Shown here: piece by piece, positions 1 through 6,097 of the stretch | Layout: every line of letters begins with the position of its first letter | Numbering within the stretch: the stretch's first letter is position 1 | Assembly: GCA_036308445.1 (NCBI GenBank) | Contig: JAXJVS010000091.1 | Location: forward strand, 1 to 6,570 | Origin: MGBC113645 sp036308445 | Lineage (GTDB): Bacteria; Bacillota_I; Bacilli_A; Erysipelotrichales; Coprobacillaceae | Direction of reading: 5' to 3' | Length of the DNA: 6,570 nt | Notes under the pieces: model-generated | Told to the model about the DNA's origin: nothing | The model's database searches: none | What the model saw: only the letters and a program-made list of their open reading frames with translations | Made by a program: the position numbers and the translations under genes

Positions 1-274
1 CTACTTCATTGATAGCTTCTACTGATGTTAATCTAGCTGATTGAGAAAAGAACGATGATTCACCAAATACTCTTCCTTCACCAACAATTTCAATAGTTAA
101 TTCTTTGCCTTCCTGATTTACAAGATAGACTCTTACTCTGCCTTTTTTAATAAAATAGAAGTTATTAGAAATATCTTCCTGAAAATATATCGTCTGTAAA
201 GGGTGAAACTGATAAAGAACACCTGCTTTTTCTATATATGGTAATAATGATTTTTTTATATGTAATTCATGCAT
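1..274 (-). CDS. Crp/Fnr-family transcriptional regulator, N-terminal part (partial)
   Basis: This gene reads leftward and leaves the window after 91 visible codons, beginning MHELHIKKSLLPYIEK. The visible part is a cyclic-nucleotide-binding-type beta-barrel: a YFQEDISNNFYFIKKGRVRVYL stretch (split here: YFQEDISNN then FYFIKKGRVRVYL), then VNQEGKELTIEIVGEGRVFGE and the phosphate-cassette-like segment FGESSFFSQSARLTS. The FGE and following Arg resemble the CRP ligand pocket, but the effector cannot be assigned. No Cys cluster is seen near the N-terminus, so an FNR-type iron-sulfur sensor is not supported. The C-terminal helix-turn-helix expected for the family lies outside the window. The ATG at 274-272 is chosen because AAGAGGTG lies 8 bases upstream; a second ATG at 270 is in another frame and stops at once. 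It is divergent from the yitT-like gene and shares an 89-base gap that holds a Crp/Fnr-type dyad, so autoregulation is likely (inference). Confidence 0.88.
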   Translation of the reverse strand, partial: MHELHIKKSLLPYIEKAGVLYQFHPLQTIYFQEDISNNFYFIKKGRVRVYLVNQEGKELTIEIVGEGRVFGESSFFSQSARLTSVEAINEV

Positions 275-295
275 AAATTTTCACCTCTTGTCAAA

Positions 296-304
296 ATTGT
301 AACA
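296..304 (-). promoter_or_regulatory. Candidate extended -10 promoter of the Crp/Fnr-type gene
   Basis: On the minus strand the sequence reads TGTTACAAT, an extended -10 (TGN followed by TACAAT, 5 of 6 matches to TATAAT). No good -35 is seen, as is common with extended -10 elements. The predicted start near 289 would give a leader of only about 15 bases that begins at the ribosome binding site. The element lies partly inside the 298-313 dyad, so a protein bound there would block it. Confidence 0.35.
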
Positions 305-313
305 TAGATTACA
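298..313. promoter_or_regulatory. Crp/Fnr-type operator dyad in the divergent promoter region
   Basis: TGTAACATAGATTACA is an inverted repeat with 5-bp arms TGTAA and TTACA separated by 6 bases. This is the spacing of the classical CRP site (TGTGA-N6-TCACA), with G changed to A in each arm. It also fits GTA-N8-TAC, the pattern bound by the family member NtcA. Beyond one mismatched pair, A/T flanks continue the symmetry (AAAA on the left, TTTT on the right). It lies next to a Crp/Fnr-family gene, its most likely ligand protein. That binding is inferred, not shown. Confidence 0.5.
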
Positions 314-334
314 TTTTTGATATATATAAAATTA

Positions 335-340
335 TATAAT
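335..340 (+). promoter_or_regulatory. Candidate -10 element of yitT-like gene, without a good -35
   Basis: TATAAT is a perfect -10 hexamer. No acceptable -35 lies 16-18 bases upstream. A start about 7 bases downstream (near 347) would place the centre of the 298-313 dyad (305.5) at about -41.5, the position of a class II Crp/Fnr activator site, which could replace a -35. The region is very AT-rich, so other TATA-like hexamers (321-330) are also possible. Confidence 0.4.
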
Positions 341-363
341 ATATCTAGTAGGAGGTTTAAGCT

Positions 364-1221
364 ATGAGAAAATTTGAATTTATATTTAAAATTATATTAG
401 GTAATCTTTTATTAGCGTTTGCTGTTAATATGTTTATTATTCCTTTTTCATTTATATCTGGTGGTTCTACAGGTTTATCTTTAATTATTCAACATTATAC
501 AGGTTTATCATTTTCATTGATTACTACATGTATTAATATAATTATGTTTATTTTAGGATTGATAGTCCTTGGTAAAGCTTTTGCATTAACCACTTTACTT
601 TCTACTATTATTTATCCTTTCTTTCTAGAATTAACAACTCCAGTTTCATCAATGTTTACATTGACTCATGATCCCTTAGTTGCTTGTGTTATTGGTGGTG
701 CATTAATGGGAGTGGCATTAGGTTTAGTTATTCAATCAGGAGCTTCTACTGGTGGTTTAGATATTCCACCATTAATTATTCAAAAGAAGTTTAATGTCAA
801 TGTCGCCATCAGTATGTATGTTATGGATACAATGATTTTAATTGTTCAGATGTTCTTTTCTTCAATGGAGGGTATTTTATGTGGTTTGATTTTAGTATTT
901 GCGACTTCATTTGTTATGAATCGTATTCTAACCCTTGGTAAAACACAATGTCAGGTTATGATTATTACTGCTAAGTATGAAGAAATGCGAGAAGCTTTCT
1001 TACATGATTTAGATAAAGGTTTAACATTATTTATGATTGAAACAGGATATCGTAAAGAAAATCAGAAAGCTTTATGTTCGATTGTTTCTCAAAATGATTT
1101 ACATACAATACAATTATTAATTAATTCTATTGATACGAATGCCTTTATGATTGTATCTAAAGTGCATGAAGTGAGAGGTTTAGGTTTTAAATCTTGGGAG
1201 AGCAAGAAAATATGGGGATAG
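364..1221 (+). CDS. YitT-family multipass membrane protein (YitT + DUF2179)
   Basis: A 285-residue protein of the YitT family, a widespread Firmicute membrane family whose substrate or activity is not established. The N-terminal ~190 residues are mostly hydrophobic, with likely membrane segments near 9-31, 50-70, 74-91, 104-124, 150-165 and 170-188. Two glycine-rich signatures, SGGSTGLSLIIQ (32-43) and SGASTGGLDIPPLIIQ (125-140), look like internal repeats of one motif and are typical of the family. Residues about 195-275 form the soluble DUF2179 domain (LTLFMIETGYRK, then KALCSIVSQ and the conserved VHEVRGLGF near the end). Length and domain order are normal. AGGAGG at 350-355, 8 bases before the ATG, supports the start. 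A strong terminator overlaps the stop, so it is probably monocistronic. The flanking Crp/Fnr-type gene and dyad suggest control by that regulator (inference). Confidence 0.9.
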   Translation: MRKFEFIFKIILGNLLLAFAVNMFIIPFSFISGGSTGLSLIIQHYTGLSFSLITTCINIIMFILGLIVLGKAFALTTLLSTIIYPFFLELTTPVSSMFTLTHDPLVACVIGGALMGVALGLVIQSGASTGGLDIPPLIIQKKFNVNVAISMYVMDTMILIVQMFFSSMEGILCGLILVFATSFVMNRILTLGKTQCQVMIITAKYEEMREAFLHDLDKGLTLFMIETGYRKENQKALCSIVSQNDLHTIQLLINSIDTNAFMIVSKVHEVRGLGFKSWESKKIWG

Positions 1222-1245
1222 AATTTTGAATTCTATCTCTTTTTT
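1215..1245 (+). terminator. Rho-independent terminator of the yitT-like gene
   Basis: GATAGAATT (1217-1225) and AATTCTATC (1229-1237) form a perfect 9-bp stem with a TTG loop. It can be extended outward by a G-U and a G-C pair (1215-1216 with 1238-1239), and a run of six T follows at 1240-1245. The stem includes the TAG stop codon at 1219-1221. Confidence 0.88.
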
Positions 1246-1260
1246 ATATAAAAAAATAGT

Positions 1261-1313
1261 TTAACTAACAGTAGCGAGAATTCTCCCGCTTCTATAAGCA
1301 AAGAGGGCATGTC
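1261..1313. repeat. Overlapping hairpins, possible IS200/IS605-type end remnant
   Basis: The segment holds GAGAATTCTC (1276-1285), a perfect 10-bp palindrome inside the imperfect dyad AGCGAGAATTCTCCCGCT (1273-1290). This is followed by a second small hairpin GCTT-CTAT-AAGC (1288-1299) and then AAAGAGGGCATGTCAC. A CCCGC-type hairpin followed by a GTCAC-like tail reminds me of the right ends (and guide-RNA 3' regions) of IS200/IS605-family elements. No tnpA or tnpB coding sequence is present next to it, so it could only be a scar. The resemblance is from memory and the assignment is weak. It could also be an unrelated structured spacer. Confidence 0.28.
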
Positions 1314-1351
1314 ACATCATTAATTATTGCTTCAATATCATTTGTATATGC

Positions 1352-1369
1352 TTTATTTGTACGAATAAA
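1352..1369. promoter_or_regulatory. 18-bp near-perfect palindrome upstream of the fic gene
   Basis: TTTATTTGTACGAATAAA is symmetric about GTAC at 1359-1362, with 8 of 9 base pairs matching and only the T1358/G1363 pair off. It has no loop, so it is better explained as a DNA-binding site than an RNA hairpin. It lies 49 bases upstream of the predicted -35 of the fic promoter. A/T-rich DNA makes palindromes by chance, so confidence is limited. Confidence 0.3.
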
Positions 1370-1384
1370 ACAGATTTTGTATTG

Positions 1385-1435
1385 TTCCGTTATTTTGATG
1401 AATGTTATTCCGGTGTTATTGGTATTATTCCGTTA
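1385..1435 (+). repeat. Three TTCCG boxes around the fic promoter
   Basis: TTCCG occurs at 1385-1389, 1408-1412 and 1428-1432. The last two are part of an 8-base direct repeat TTATTCCG (1405-1412 and 1425-1432) with a period of exactly 20 bases, about two helical turns. The first and last share TTCCGTTA (1385-1392, 1428-1435). The 20-base pair brackets the -35 hexamer, the third box lies in the promoter spacer, and the arrangement suits a repressor that binds side by side on one face of the DNA. The HTH in the Fic protein itself is one candidate binder (inference). Confidence 0.4.
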
Positions 1436-1447
1436 AAGTGGTATACT
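1419..1447 (+). promoter_or_regulatory. Sigma-A-type promoter of the fic gene
   Basis: TTGGTA (1419-1424, 4 of 6 to TTGACA), a 17-base spacer and TATACT (1442-1447, 5 of 6 to TATAAT) with an upstream TG (TGG just before the -10). A start near 1454 would give a leader of about 20 bases carrying GGAGGG at 1460-1465. This is among the best promoters in the window, and it is specific to the fic gene because the terminator at 1215-1245 isolates it from yitT. Confidence 0.62.
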
Positions 1448-1472
1448 ATATGATGAATTGGAGGGATTGTCT

Positions 1473-2366
1473 ATGTTTATGACAGTAAAACAGGCTTCCG
1501 AAAAATGGAACATTTCTGATAGAAGAATTCGAGTTCTTTGTTCTGAAGGGAAAATTCCAGGTGCATACCAGGAAGGTCGAGTTTGGAAAATTCCTGTGGA
1601 TGCAAAGAAACCAGCTGATGGCCGTTACAAATCAAAGGAGAGTCTTTTAGCACAAATCGACCGTAAAAAGATTGAACTAGAAGGTAGAAGACCTTTGACG
1701 GCAGGCGAAGTAGCAAGGCTTAATGAAGAATTTATCGTGGAATACACATACAACTCTAACGCCATTGAAGGTAATACCCTTACTCTGCGAGAAACAGATT
1801 TGGTACTTAGAGGGCTTACGATTGATCAAAAACCGTTAAAGGACCACATGGAGGCAGTTGGCCATAAAGAGGCTTTTGATTTTGTGAGCCAATTAGTGAA
1901 AGATAACGTTTCGATTAGCGAAAGCATCATCAAACAGATTCATTATCTTGTCCTTGCTGATAAAAAAGAGGACCGTGGTGTATACCGTAGAGTTCCGGTT
2001 CGTATAATGGGTGCTCAGCATGAGCCTGTGCAGCCGTATCTCATAGAGCCGAAGATGGAGCAGTTGTTGTTTGATTTTAGTGAAAGTACAGAACATATCA
2101 TAACAAAAATTGCTCGTTTCCATATCGAGTTTGAAGGCATTCATCCTTTTATTGATGGTAATGGCAGAACCGGAAGATTGCTTGTGAATCTTGAATTGAT
2201 GAAAGCTGGATATCCACCTATTGATATTAAGTTTACAGATAGGATTGCCTACTATAATGCATTTGATGAGTATTATGTAAAGCATAATCTTTCCGCAATG
2301 GAAAATTTATTTGCAGGATACATCAATGCGAGGTTGGATATGTATTTGGATATGCTGCATGACTAA
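1473..2366 (+). CDS. HTH-Fic family protein, putative autoinhibited protein adenylyltransferase (class II)
   Basis: A 297-residue cytosolic protein. Residues about 4-50 form a MerR/excisionase-like helix-turn-helix (TVKQASEKWNISDRRIRVL, then GKIPGAYQEGRVWKIP). The rest is a Fic core. The catalytic motif HPFIDGNGRTGR (224-235) is intact: His224 as general base, Asp228 for metal, and the GNGRxxR anion-binding loop. The inhibitory motif (S/T)xxxE(G/N) is present N-terminal to it as S95-N-A-I-E99-G100, which defines class II Fic proteins. Glu99 should block productive ATP binding. The activity expected for the family is transfer of AMP to a target Ser/Thr/Tyr hydroxyl; the target is unknown. ATG 1473 is preferred over the in-frame TTG 1458 because GGAGGG (1460-1465) sits 7 bases before it and overlaps the TTG. 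No antitoxin gene is adjacent, as expected when the inhibitor is built in. Sample rows are 37-45% GC against about 18-30% in neighbours, suggesting horizontal acquisition. DNA-binding autoregulation is inference. Confidence 0.88.
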   Translation: MFMTVKQASEKWNISDRRIRVLCSEGKIPGAYQEGRVWKIPVDAKKPADGRYKSKESLLAQIDRKKIELEGRRPLTAGEVARLNEEFIVEYTYNSNAIEGNTLTLRETDLVLRGLTIDQKPLKDHMEAVGHKEAFDFVSQLVKDNVSISESIIKQIHYLVLADKKEDRGVYRRVPVRIMGAQHEPVQPYLIEPKMEQLLFDFSESTEHIITKIARFHIEFEGIHPFIDGNGRTGRLLVNLELMKAGYPPIDIKFTDRIAYYNAFDEYYVKHNLSAMENLFAGYINARLDMYLDMLHD

Positions 2367-2555
2367 CCAATCTGCTTGTGGCCAAGTAGACAATTGGCTG
2401 TATTGAGTTCAGTAATGAGGTTATATGTGCCAAAGGAAGATTATCAAAAAACATCTAAATAAGAAAATATATGTCTGTTATAGCTAGGATTATCATTATA
2501 TGAAACTTTTTTCATTAAAAAAAGTACACACTAAATGTTAGGTTTCCTAGGTATC
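2367..2555. other. Non-coding spacer after the fic gene
   Basis: No convincing gene is seen on either strand. The fic frame stays open for about 32 codons past its TAA, ending KEDYQKTSK, but without a start signal or recognisable similarity. A GCCAA/TTGGC inverted repeat (2381-2385, 2394-2398) and an A/T hairpin, ACTTTTTT with AAAAAAGT (2505-2512, 2518-2525), are the only local structures. The latter is too weak and lacks a T-tract after it. The stretch could be decayed DNA left with the fic insertion (inference). Confidence 0.4.
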
Positions 2556-2601
2556 AACAAATAAGAAGATGGTATTTCAATATCATCTTTTTATTTGTTT
2601 T
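2556..2601. terminator. Long hairpin terminator between fic and priA, possibly bidirectional
   Basis: Positions 2556-2576 pair with 2579-2599 to give a 21-bp stem with only two G-U type pairs and a minimal TC loop, which in practice opens to a tetraloop. The 3' arm is T-rich (CATCTTTTTATTTGTTTT). A shorter stem AAGATG/CATCTT followed by TTTATTTGTTTT would act as a classical terminator on the plus strand. The minus strand also has a T-rich 3' arm (CATCTTCTTATTTGTT). It would stop read-through from the fic region into priA. Confidence 0.65.
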
Positions 2602-2627
2602 CATTACTTTTTAGAATATGTTATAAT
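2598..2627 (+). promoter_or_regulatory. Promoter of the priA-rsmB-rlmN operon
   Basis: TATAAT (2622-2627) is a perfect -10 preceded by TG (TGT, extended -10). TTTTCA (2598-2603, 4 of 6) is a possible -35 with an 18-base spacer. The start would be near 2634, giving a leader of under 20 bases with AAGGTGA at 2641-2647. The -35 overlaps the tail of the preceding hairpin terminator, so the two elements abut. Confidence 0.65.
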
Positions 2628-2651
2628 GCTTTCAAAAGGTAAGGTGAGTTT

Positions 2652-4841
2652 ATGTATATTGTGAAAGTATTGATAGAACATCCAGTTCATAGCTTAGATA
2701 CAACATTTGATTATTTAAGTAATGAATTAGTGAAAGTTGGTATTCGTGTTAGAATTACATTTCATCGTCGTTCTATCATTGGCTATGTTGAAGATGTTGA
2801 ATATACGACTTCTTCTAAAGAAGAGTTAGAACAATCAGCGGGTTTTAAATATTTATATATTGAATCTGTTATTGATGAAGAACCATTATTAAATCAAGAA
2901 TTAACTGCTTTAGCTTCAACTATGTCTAAACTGACACTCTCACCAAGAATTGCCTGTTTACAGGCTATGCTGCCGTCATCTTTAAAACCTAGCACAAATA
3001 AAAGTGTAGGAGTGAAATATGTCAATGTCGTAGAAGTTATCCAGCTGGGAATACCTCATACTAAAAAACAAAAGGAATGTCTTGAATATTTAAATGAACA
3101 TCCTTTATTACCAGTCAAGGATGTACCTTATAGTAAGGCATTATTAGATAAATTAGTAGAACAAAGATTTATTCAATATAAACAGATAGAAAACTATCGT
3201 AATCCTTATCAGCAGAATAATCAATCTCAACAAAAAGTAACACTGACTAAAGATCAGCAATATATTGTAGGAGAGATTACTGCTAAAAAAGAAAGAGTTT
3301 CATTAATTCATGGTGTTACTGGTTCTGGAAAAACAGAAGTCTATCTTGCTTTAGCAGCTTTTTATATTCAGCAGAATAAAACAGTATTGATGTTAGTACC
3401 AGAGATATCCTTAACACCAATGATGGTAAGAGTGTTTAAAGAAAGATTTGGTGATAATGTTGCGATATTACATTCAAGATTATCACAAGGTGAAAAATAT
3501 GATGAATATCGCAAGATAAAACGTGGTGAAGTACAGATTGTTGTTGGGGCTCGTTCGGCGGTTTTTGCGCCTTTGGATCATATTGGTTTGATTATTTTAG
3601 ATGAAGAGCATGATGCATCTTATAAGCAGGAAACAAATCCTCGTTATCATACGACTCAGATTGCTAAAATTCGAGCAAAATATCATCATGCTCAAGTTGT
3701 ATTAGGAAGTGCAACACCTTCTATAGAATCGTATTCTCGCGCTAAAAAAGGGGTATATGATTTATATGAATTGAATCAGCGTATTAACCAAAGAGCAATG
3801 CCTGAAGTAAAGATTATTGATATGGTAGAAGAAATGAAACATAAGAATTATTCTTTGTTTTCTCATGAAATGAAGAATAAGATTCAGTCAACAATAGATA
3901 AAGGAGAACAAGTTATTCTTTTATTAAATAAAAGAGGTTATGCTTCTTATGTTCAATGTTTTGATTGTGGTGAGGTCGTTAAATGTCCTCATTGTGATGT
4001 TTCTTTAACTTATCATAAAGATGAACATCGTTTAAAATGTCATTATTGTGAATATAGTATTCCTTATCCTAGATGCTGTCCAAAATGTGGTTCTACACAT
4101 TTAAAGAATGTAGGATATGGAACCCAAAAGATTGAAGAAGTGATTGAATCAACATTTCATGATGCTAAAGTGATACGTTATGATGTTGATACAACTAGAA
4201 ATAAGAATGGTCATTATCAATTATTAGAACGATTTAGAAAGAAAGAAGCAAATATATTATTAGGAACTCAGATGATTGCTAAAGGATTAGATTTTGAAGA
4301 TGTCACATTTGTTGGTGTATTAAATGCTGATTTATCTTTGAATATACCTGATTTTAGAGCGAATGAACGTACTTTTCAATTATTGACACAAGTATCTGGG
4401 AGAAGTGGTCGTGGTGCTAAAACAGGTACAGTTATGATTCAGACTTTTAATCCTGAACATTATGTGATAGAAACGGCTTCTCGTCATGATTATTTAACGT
4501 TTTATCAATATGAGATGAATTATCGTAAAGCCGCAAAATACCCACCATTTTGTCATTTAGCATCAATTATTGTATCTTCTAAGAATGAAAGATATTTAAA
4601 GGCAGGGGCTAATGATATTGCAGATTATCTAAAGAAACATTTAAATCAGGCTATGGTCTTAGGACCAGCAAATAGTGGTATATATAAGATGAATGATATT
4701 TATCGTCAAAGGATATTGATTAAGTTTATTGATAGTCAAAGTGTTTATCGCGTGTTAGAAGACTTGAATCAATATTATAATAAACAAAAATTAGGAAAGG
4801 TAACAATGGTATGTGATTTTAATCCATACTCTCAGATTTAA
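2652..4841 (+). CDS. priA: Primosomal protein N' (replication restart helicase PriA)
   Basis: A 729-residue superfamily 2 3'-5' DNA helicase that recognises stalled forks and D-loops and starts reloading of the replicative helicase. The order is normal: 3'-DNA-binding domain (about 1-105), winged-helix-like linker (about 110-195), and helicase lobe 1 with Walker A GVTGSGKT (221-228, Lys227), motif II DEEHD (317-321) and motif III GSATPS. Lobe 2 is interrupted by a two-zinc module with cysteines 436, 439, 445, 448, 463, 466, 476 and 479. An extra Cys475 makes a CC pair. GTQMIAKGLDF and QVSGRSGRG are the later helicase motifs; Ala-to-Ser changes in the last, against the common QVAGRAGRG, are mild. 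All zinc ligands and ATPase residues are present, so it should be active. Length is close to the E. coli protein and shorter than that of B. subtilis. The ATG follows AAGGTGA at 2641. First gene of a tight operon. Confidence 0.97.
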   Translation: MYIVKVLIEHPVHSLDTTFDYLSNELVKVGIRVRITFHRRSIIGYVEDVEYTTSSKEELEQSAGFKYLYIESVIDEEPLLNQELTALASTMSKLTLSPRIACLQAMLPSSLKPSTNKSVGVKYVNVVEVIQLGIPHTKKQKECLEYLNEHPLLPVKDVPYSKALLDKLVEQRFIQYKQIENYRNPYQQNNQSQQKVTLTKDQQYIVGEITAKKERVSLIHGVTGSGKTEVYLALAAFYIQQNKTVLMLVPEISLTPMMVRVFKERFGDNVAILHSRLSQGEKYDEYRKIKRGEVQIVVGARSAVFAPLDHIGLIILDEEHDASYKQETNPRYHTTQIAKIRAKYHHAQVVLGSATPSIESYSRAKKGVYDLYELNQRINQRAMPEVKIIDMVEEMKHKNYSLFSHEMKNKIQSTIDKGEQVILLLNKRGYASYVQCFDCGEVVKCPHCDVSLTYHKDEHRLKCHYCEYSIPYPRCCPKCGSTHLKNVGYGTQKIEEVIESTFHDAKVIRYDVDTTRNKNGHYQLLERFRKKEANILLGTQMIAKGLDFEDVTFVGVLNADLSLNIPDFRANERTFQLLTQVSGRSGRGAKTGTVMIQTFNPEHYVIETASRHDYLTFYQYEMNYRKAAKYPPFCHLASIIVSSKNERYLKAGANDIADYLKKHLNQAMVLGPANSGIYKMNDIYRQRILIKFIDSQSVYRVLEDLNQYYNKQKLGKVTMVCDFNPYSQI

Positions 4842-4842
4842 T

Positions 4843-6093
4843 ATGAATAGAGAAATAGCTTTAAAAGTATTAATTGCTTATTATAAGGATAAAAGTTATA
4901 TTAATATTGTTTTAAATAAAGAATTAGAAAATAGAGATATATCTAGAGAAGATAAAAACTTTATTACTAGAATAGTCTATGGTACAGTACAATATCAATT
5001 ATATTTAAATTATTTGTTAGAACCATTTATTAGTGGTAAAAGAGTAAAAGCTTATGAAAAGATGTTATTGTTGATGAGTTTATATCAGCATGAATATATG
5101 GATAGTATTCCTGATTATGCCATTGTTAATGAAGCAGTACAAATAGCTAAAAAACAAAAAGGGATAAAAACAGCTAATTTTATTAATGCTGTATTAAAGA
5201 AAGCTTTTAAAGAAAAAAGAAGTTTAGAAGAATTAAATGAAATAGAAAGATTATCAATAGAAACAAGTCATCCTTTATGGATGGTCAAGATGTTTATGAA
5301 ACAATATGGCTTAGAAACCACAAAAAAGATCTGTTATGCTAATAATGAAGTCCCTCACCAATCTGCTAGAATTAATACATTATTAACAAGCAGAGAAGAT
5401 ATTTTAAAGAATGAATTGTTTGTTCCAGCTATGAAATCACCTTATGGTGTTTATTATAAAGGTGGTAATATTGCTAATACTAAAGAATATAAAGAAGGTT
5501 TATTAACAGTACAAGATGAATCAAGTCAGCTGATTGCTGATGTATTAAAGCCTAGAGTAGATGATCATGTTTTAGATATGTGCTGTGCTCCTGGTAGTAA
5601 AACGACTCATCTAGCAGCTTTAATGAATAATCAAGGTGTTATAGATGCTTATGATTTATATGAACATAAGATAAAGTTAGTTGAAGATAATCTTAAGCGT
5701 ATGAAAATAAACAATGTTGTAACTCATGTAGGTGATGCATCTTTATTAAAGGATAAATTAGTTAAAGAAAGTTATGATTGTATTTTATTAGATGCGCCTT
5801 GTAGTGGTTTAGGAGATTTAAGAAGAAAACCAGAAATTCGTTATCATGATTCTTCAATAATGGATGAAATCATCCCTTTACAACAAATTTTATTAGAAAA
5901 TGCGTATTATTTATTGAAAAAAGGTGGTAGAATTGTGTATAGTACTTGTACCATCAATAAAAAGGAAAATGAAAAACAAATAGAACAATTTGTGTTAAAA
6001 CATCCTGATATGATAAAAAAATATGAGGAAACAATATTACCATATGTTTATCATAGTGATGGTTTTTATATGTGTTTATTAGAAAAGGAATAG
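4843..6093 (+). CDS. rsmB: 16S rRNA (cytosine(967)-C(5))-methyltransferase RsmB
   Basis: A 416-residue SAM-dependent enzyme that methylates C967 (E. coli numbering) of 16S rRNA. Residues about 1-135 are the NusB-like RNA-binding domain (for example IVYGTVQYQLYLNYLLEPF and IPDYAIVNEAVQIAKKQKG). The Rossmann methyltransferase follows, with the SAM loop DMCCAPGSKT (245-254), the motif IV DAPCSGLG with Cys320, which helps release the product, and motif VI STCT with the nucleophile Cys369. All key residues are present and length is normal for the family. ATG 4843 begins one base after the priA stop codon and aligns with known RsmB N-termini; the GTG at 4813, inside priA, would add ten residues that family members do not need. 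No Shine-Dalgarno is seen directly before 4843, so translation is probably coupled to priA. In many Firmicutes def and fmt lie between these two genes; here they do not. Confidence 0.95.
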   Translation: MNREIALKVLIAYYKDKSYINIVLNKELENRDISREDKNFITRIVYGTVQYQLYLNYLLEPFISGKRVKAYEKMLLLMSLYQHEYMDSIPDYAIVNEAVQIAKKQKGIKTANFINAVLKKAFKEKRSLEELNEIERLSIETSHPLWMVKMFMKQYGLETTKKICYANNEVPHQSARINTLLTSREDILKNELFVPAMKSPYGVYYKGGNIANTKEYKEGLLTVQDESSQLIADVLKPRVDDHVLDMCCAPGSKTTHLAALMNNQGVIDAYDLYEHKIKLVEDNLKRMKINNVVTHVGDASLLKDKLVKESYDCILLDAPCSGLGDLRRKPEIRYHDSSIMDEIIPLQQILLENAYYLLKKGGRIVYSTCTINKKENEKQIEQFVLKHPDMIKKYEETILPYVYHSDGFYMCLLEKE

Positions 6094-6097
6094 GAAT

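Noticed and set aside
1338..1381. Three TTTGTA repeats (1341, 1356, 1376), considered as a repeat array
   Set aside because: Spacing is irregular (15 and 20 bases) and the hexamer is common in DNA this AT-rich. No CRISPR-like array is present anywhere in the window.
1398..1436. Tiny hydrophobic frame MNVIPVLLVLFR
   Set aside because: Only 12 codons, no ribosome binding site, and it runs through the -35 of the fic promoter.
1477..1716. Open frame on the minus strand (79 codons)
   Set aside because: It lies wholly opposite the fic coding sequence, has no ribosome binding site or recognisable domain, and is a shadow of that gene.
1893..2285. Open frame on the minus strand (130 codons)
   Set aside because: Antisense to the catalytic half of the fic gene; composition and Cys/His scatter fit a reverse reading of conserved codons rather than a protein.
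2359..2406. ATG overlapping the fic stop codon, giving a 15-codon frame
   Set aside because: The overlap looks like a coupled start, but there is no ribosome binding site, the frame stops at once, and the product is unrecognisable. At most a relic of a lost downstream gene.
2367..2462. Continuation of the fic frame past its TAA for about 32 codons
   Set aside because: The Fic protein already has full family length and a normal end; the extension matches nothing I recognise and is probably chance.
2505..2525. A/T-only hairpin read as a terminator
   Set aside because: The stem is almost purely A-T and is not followed by a T-tract, so termination is unlikely.
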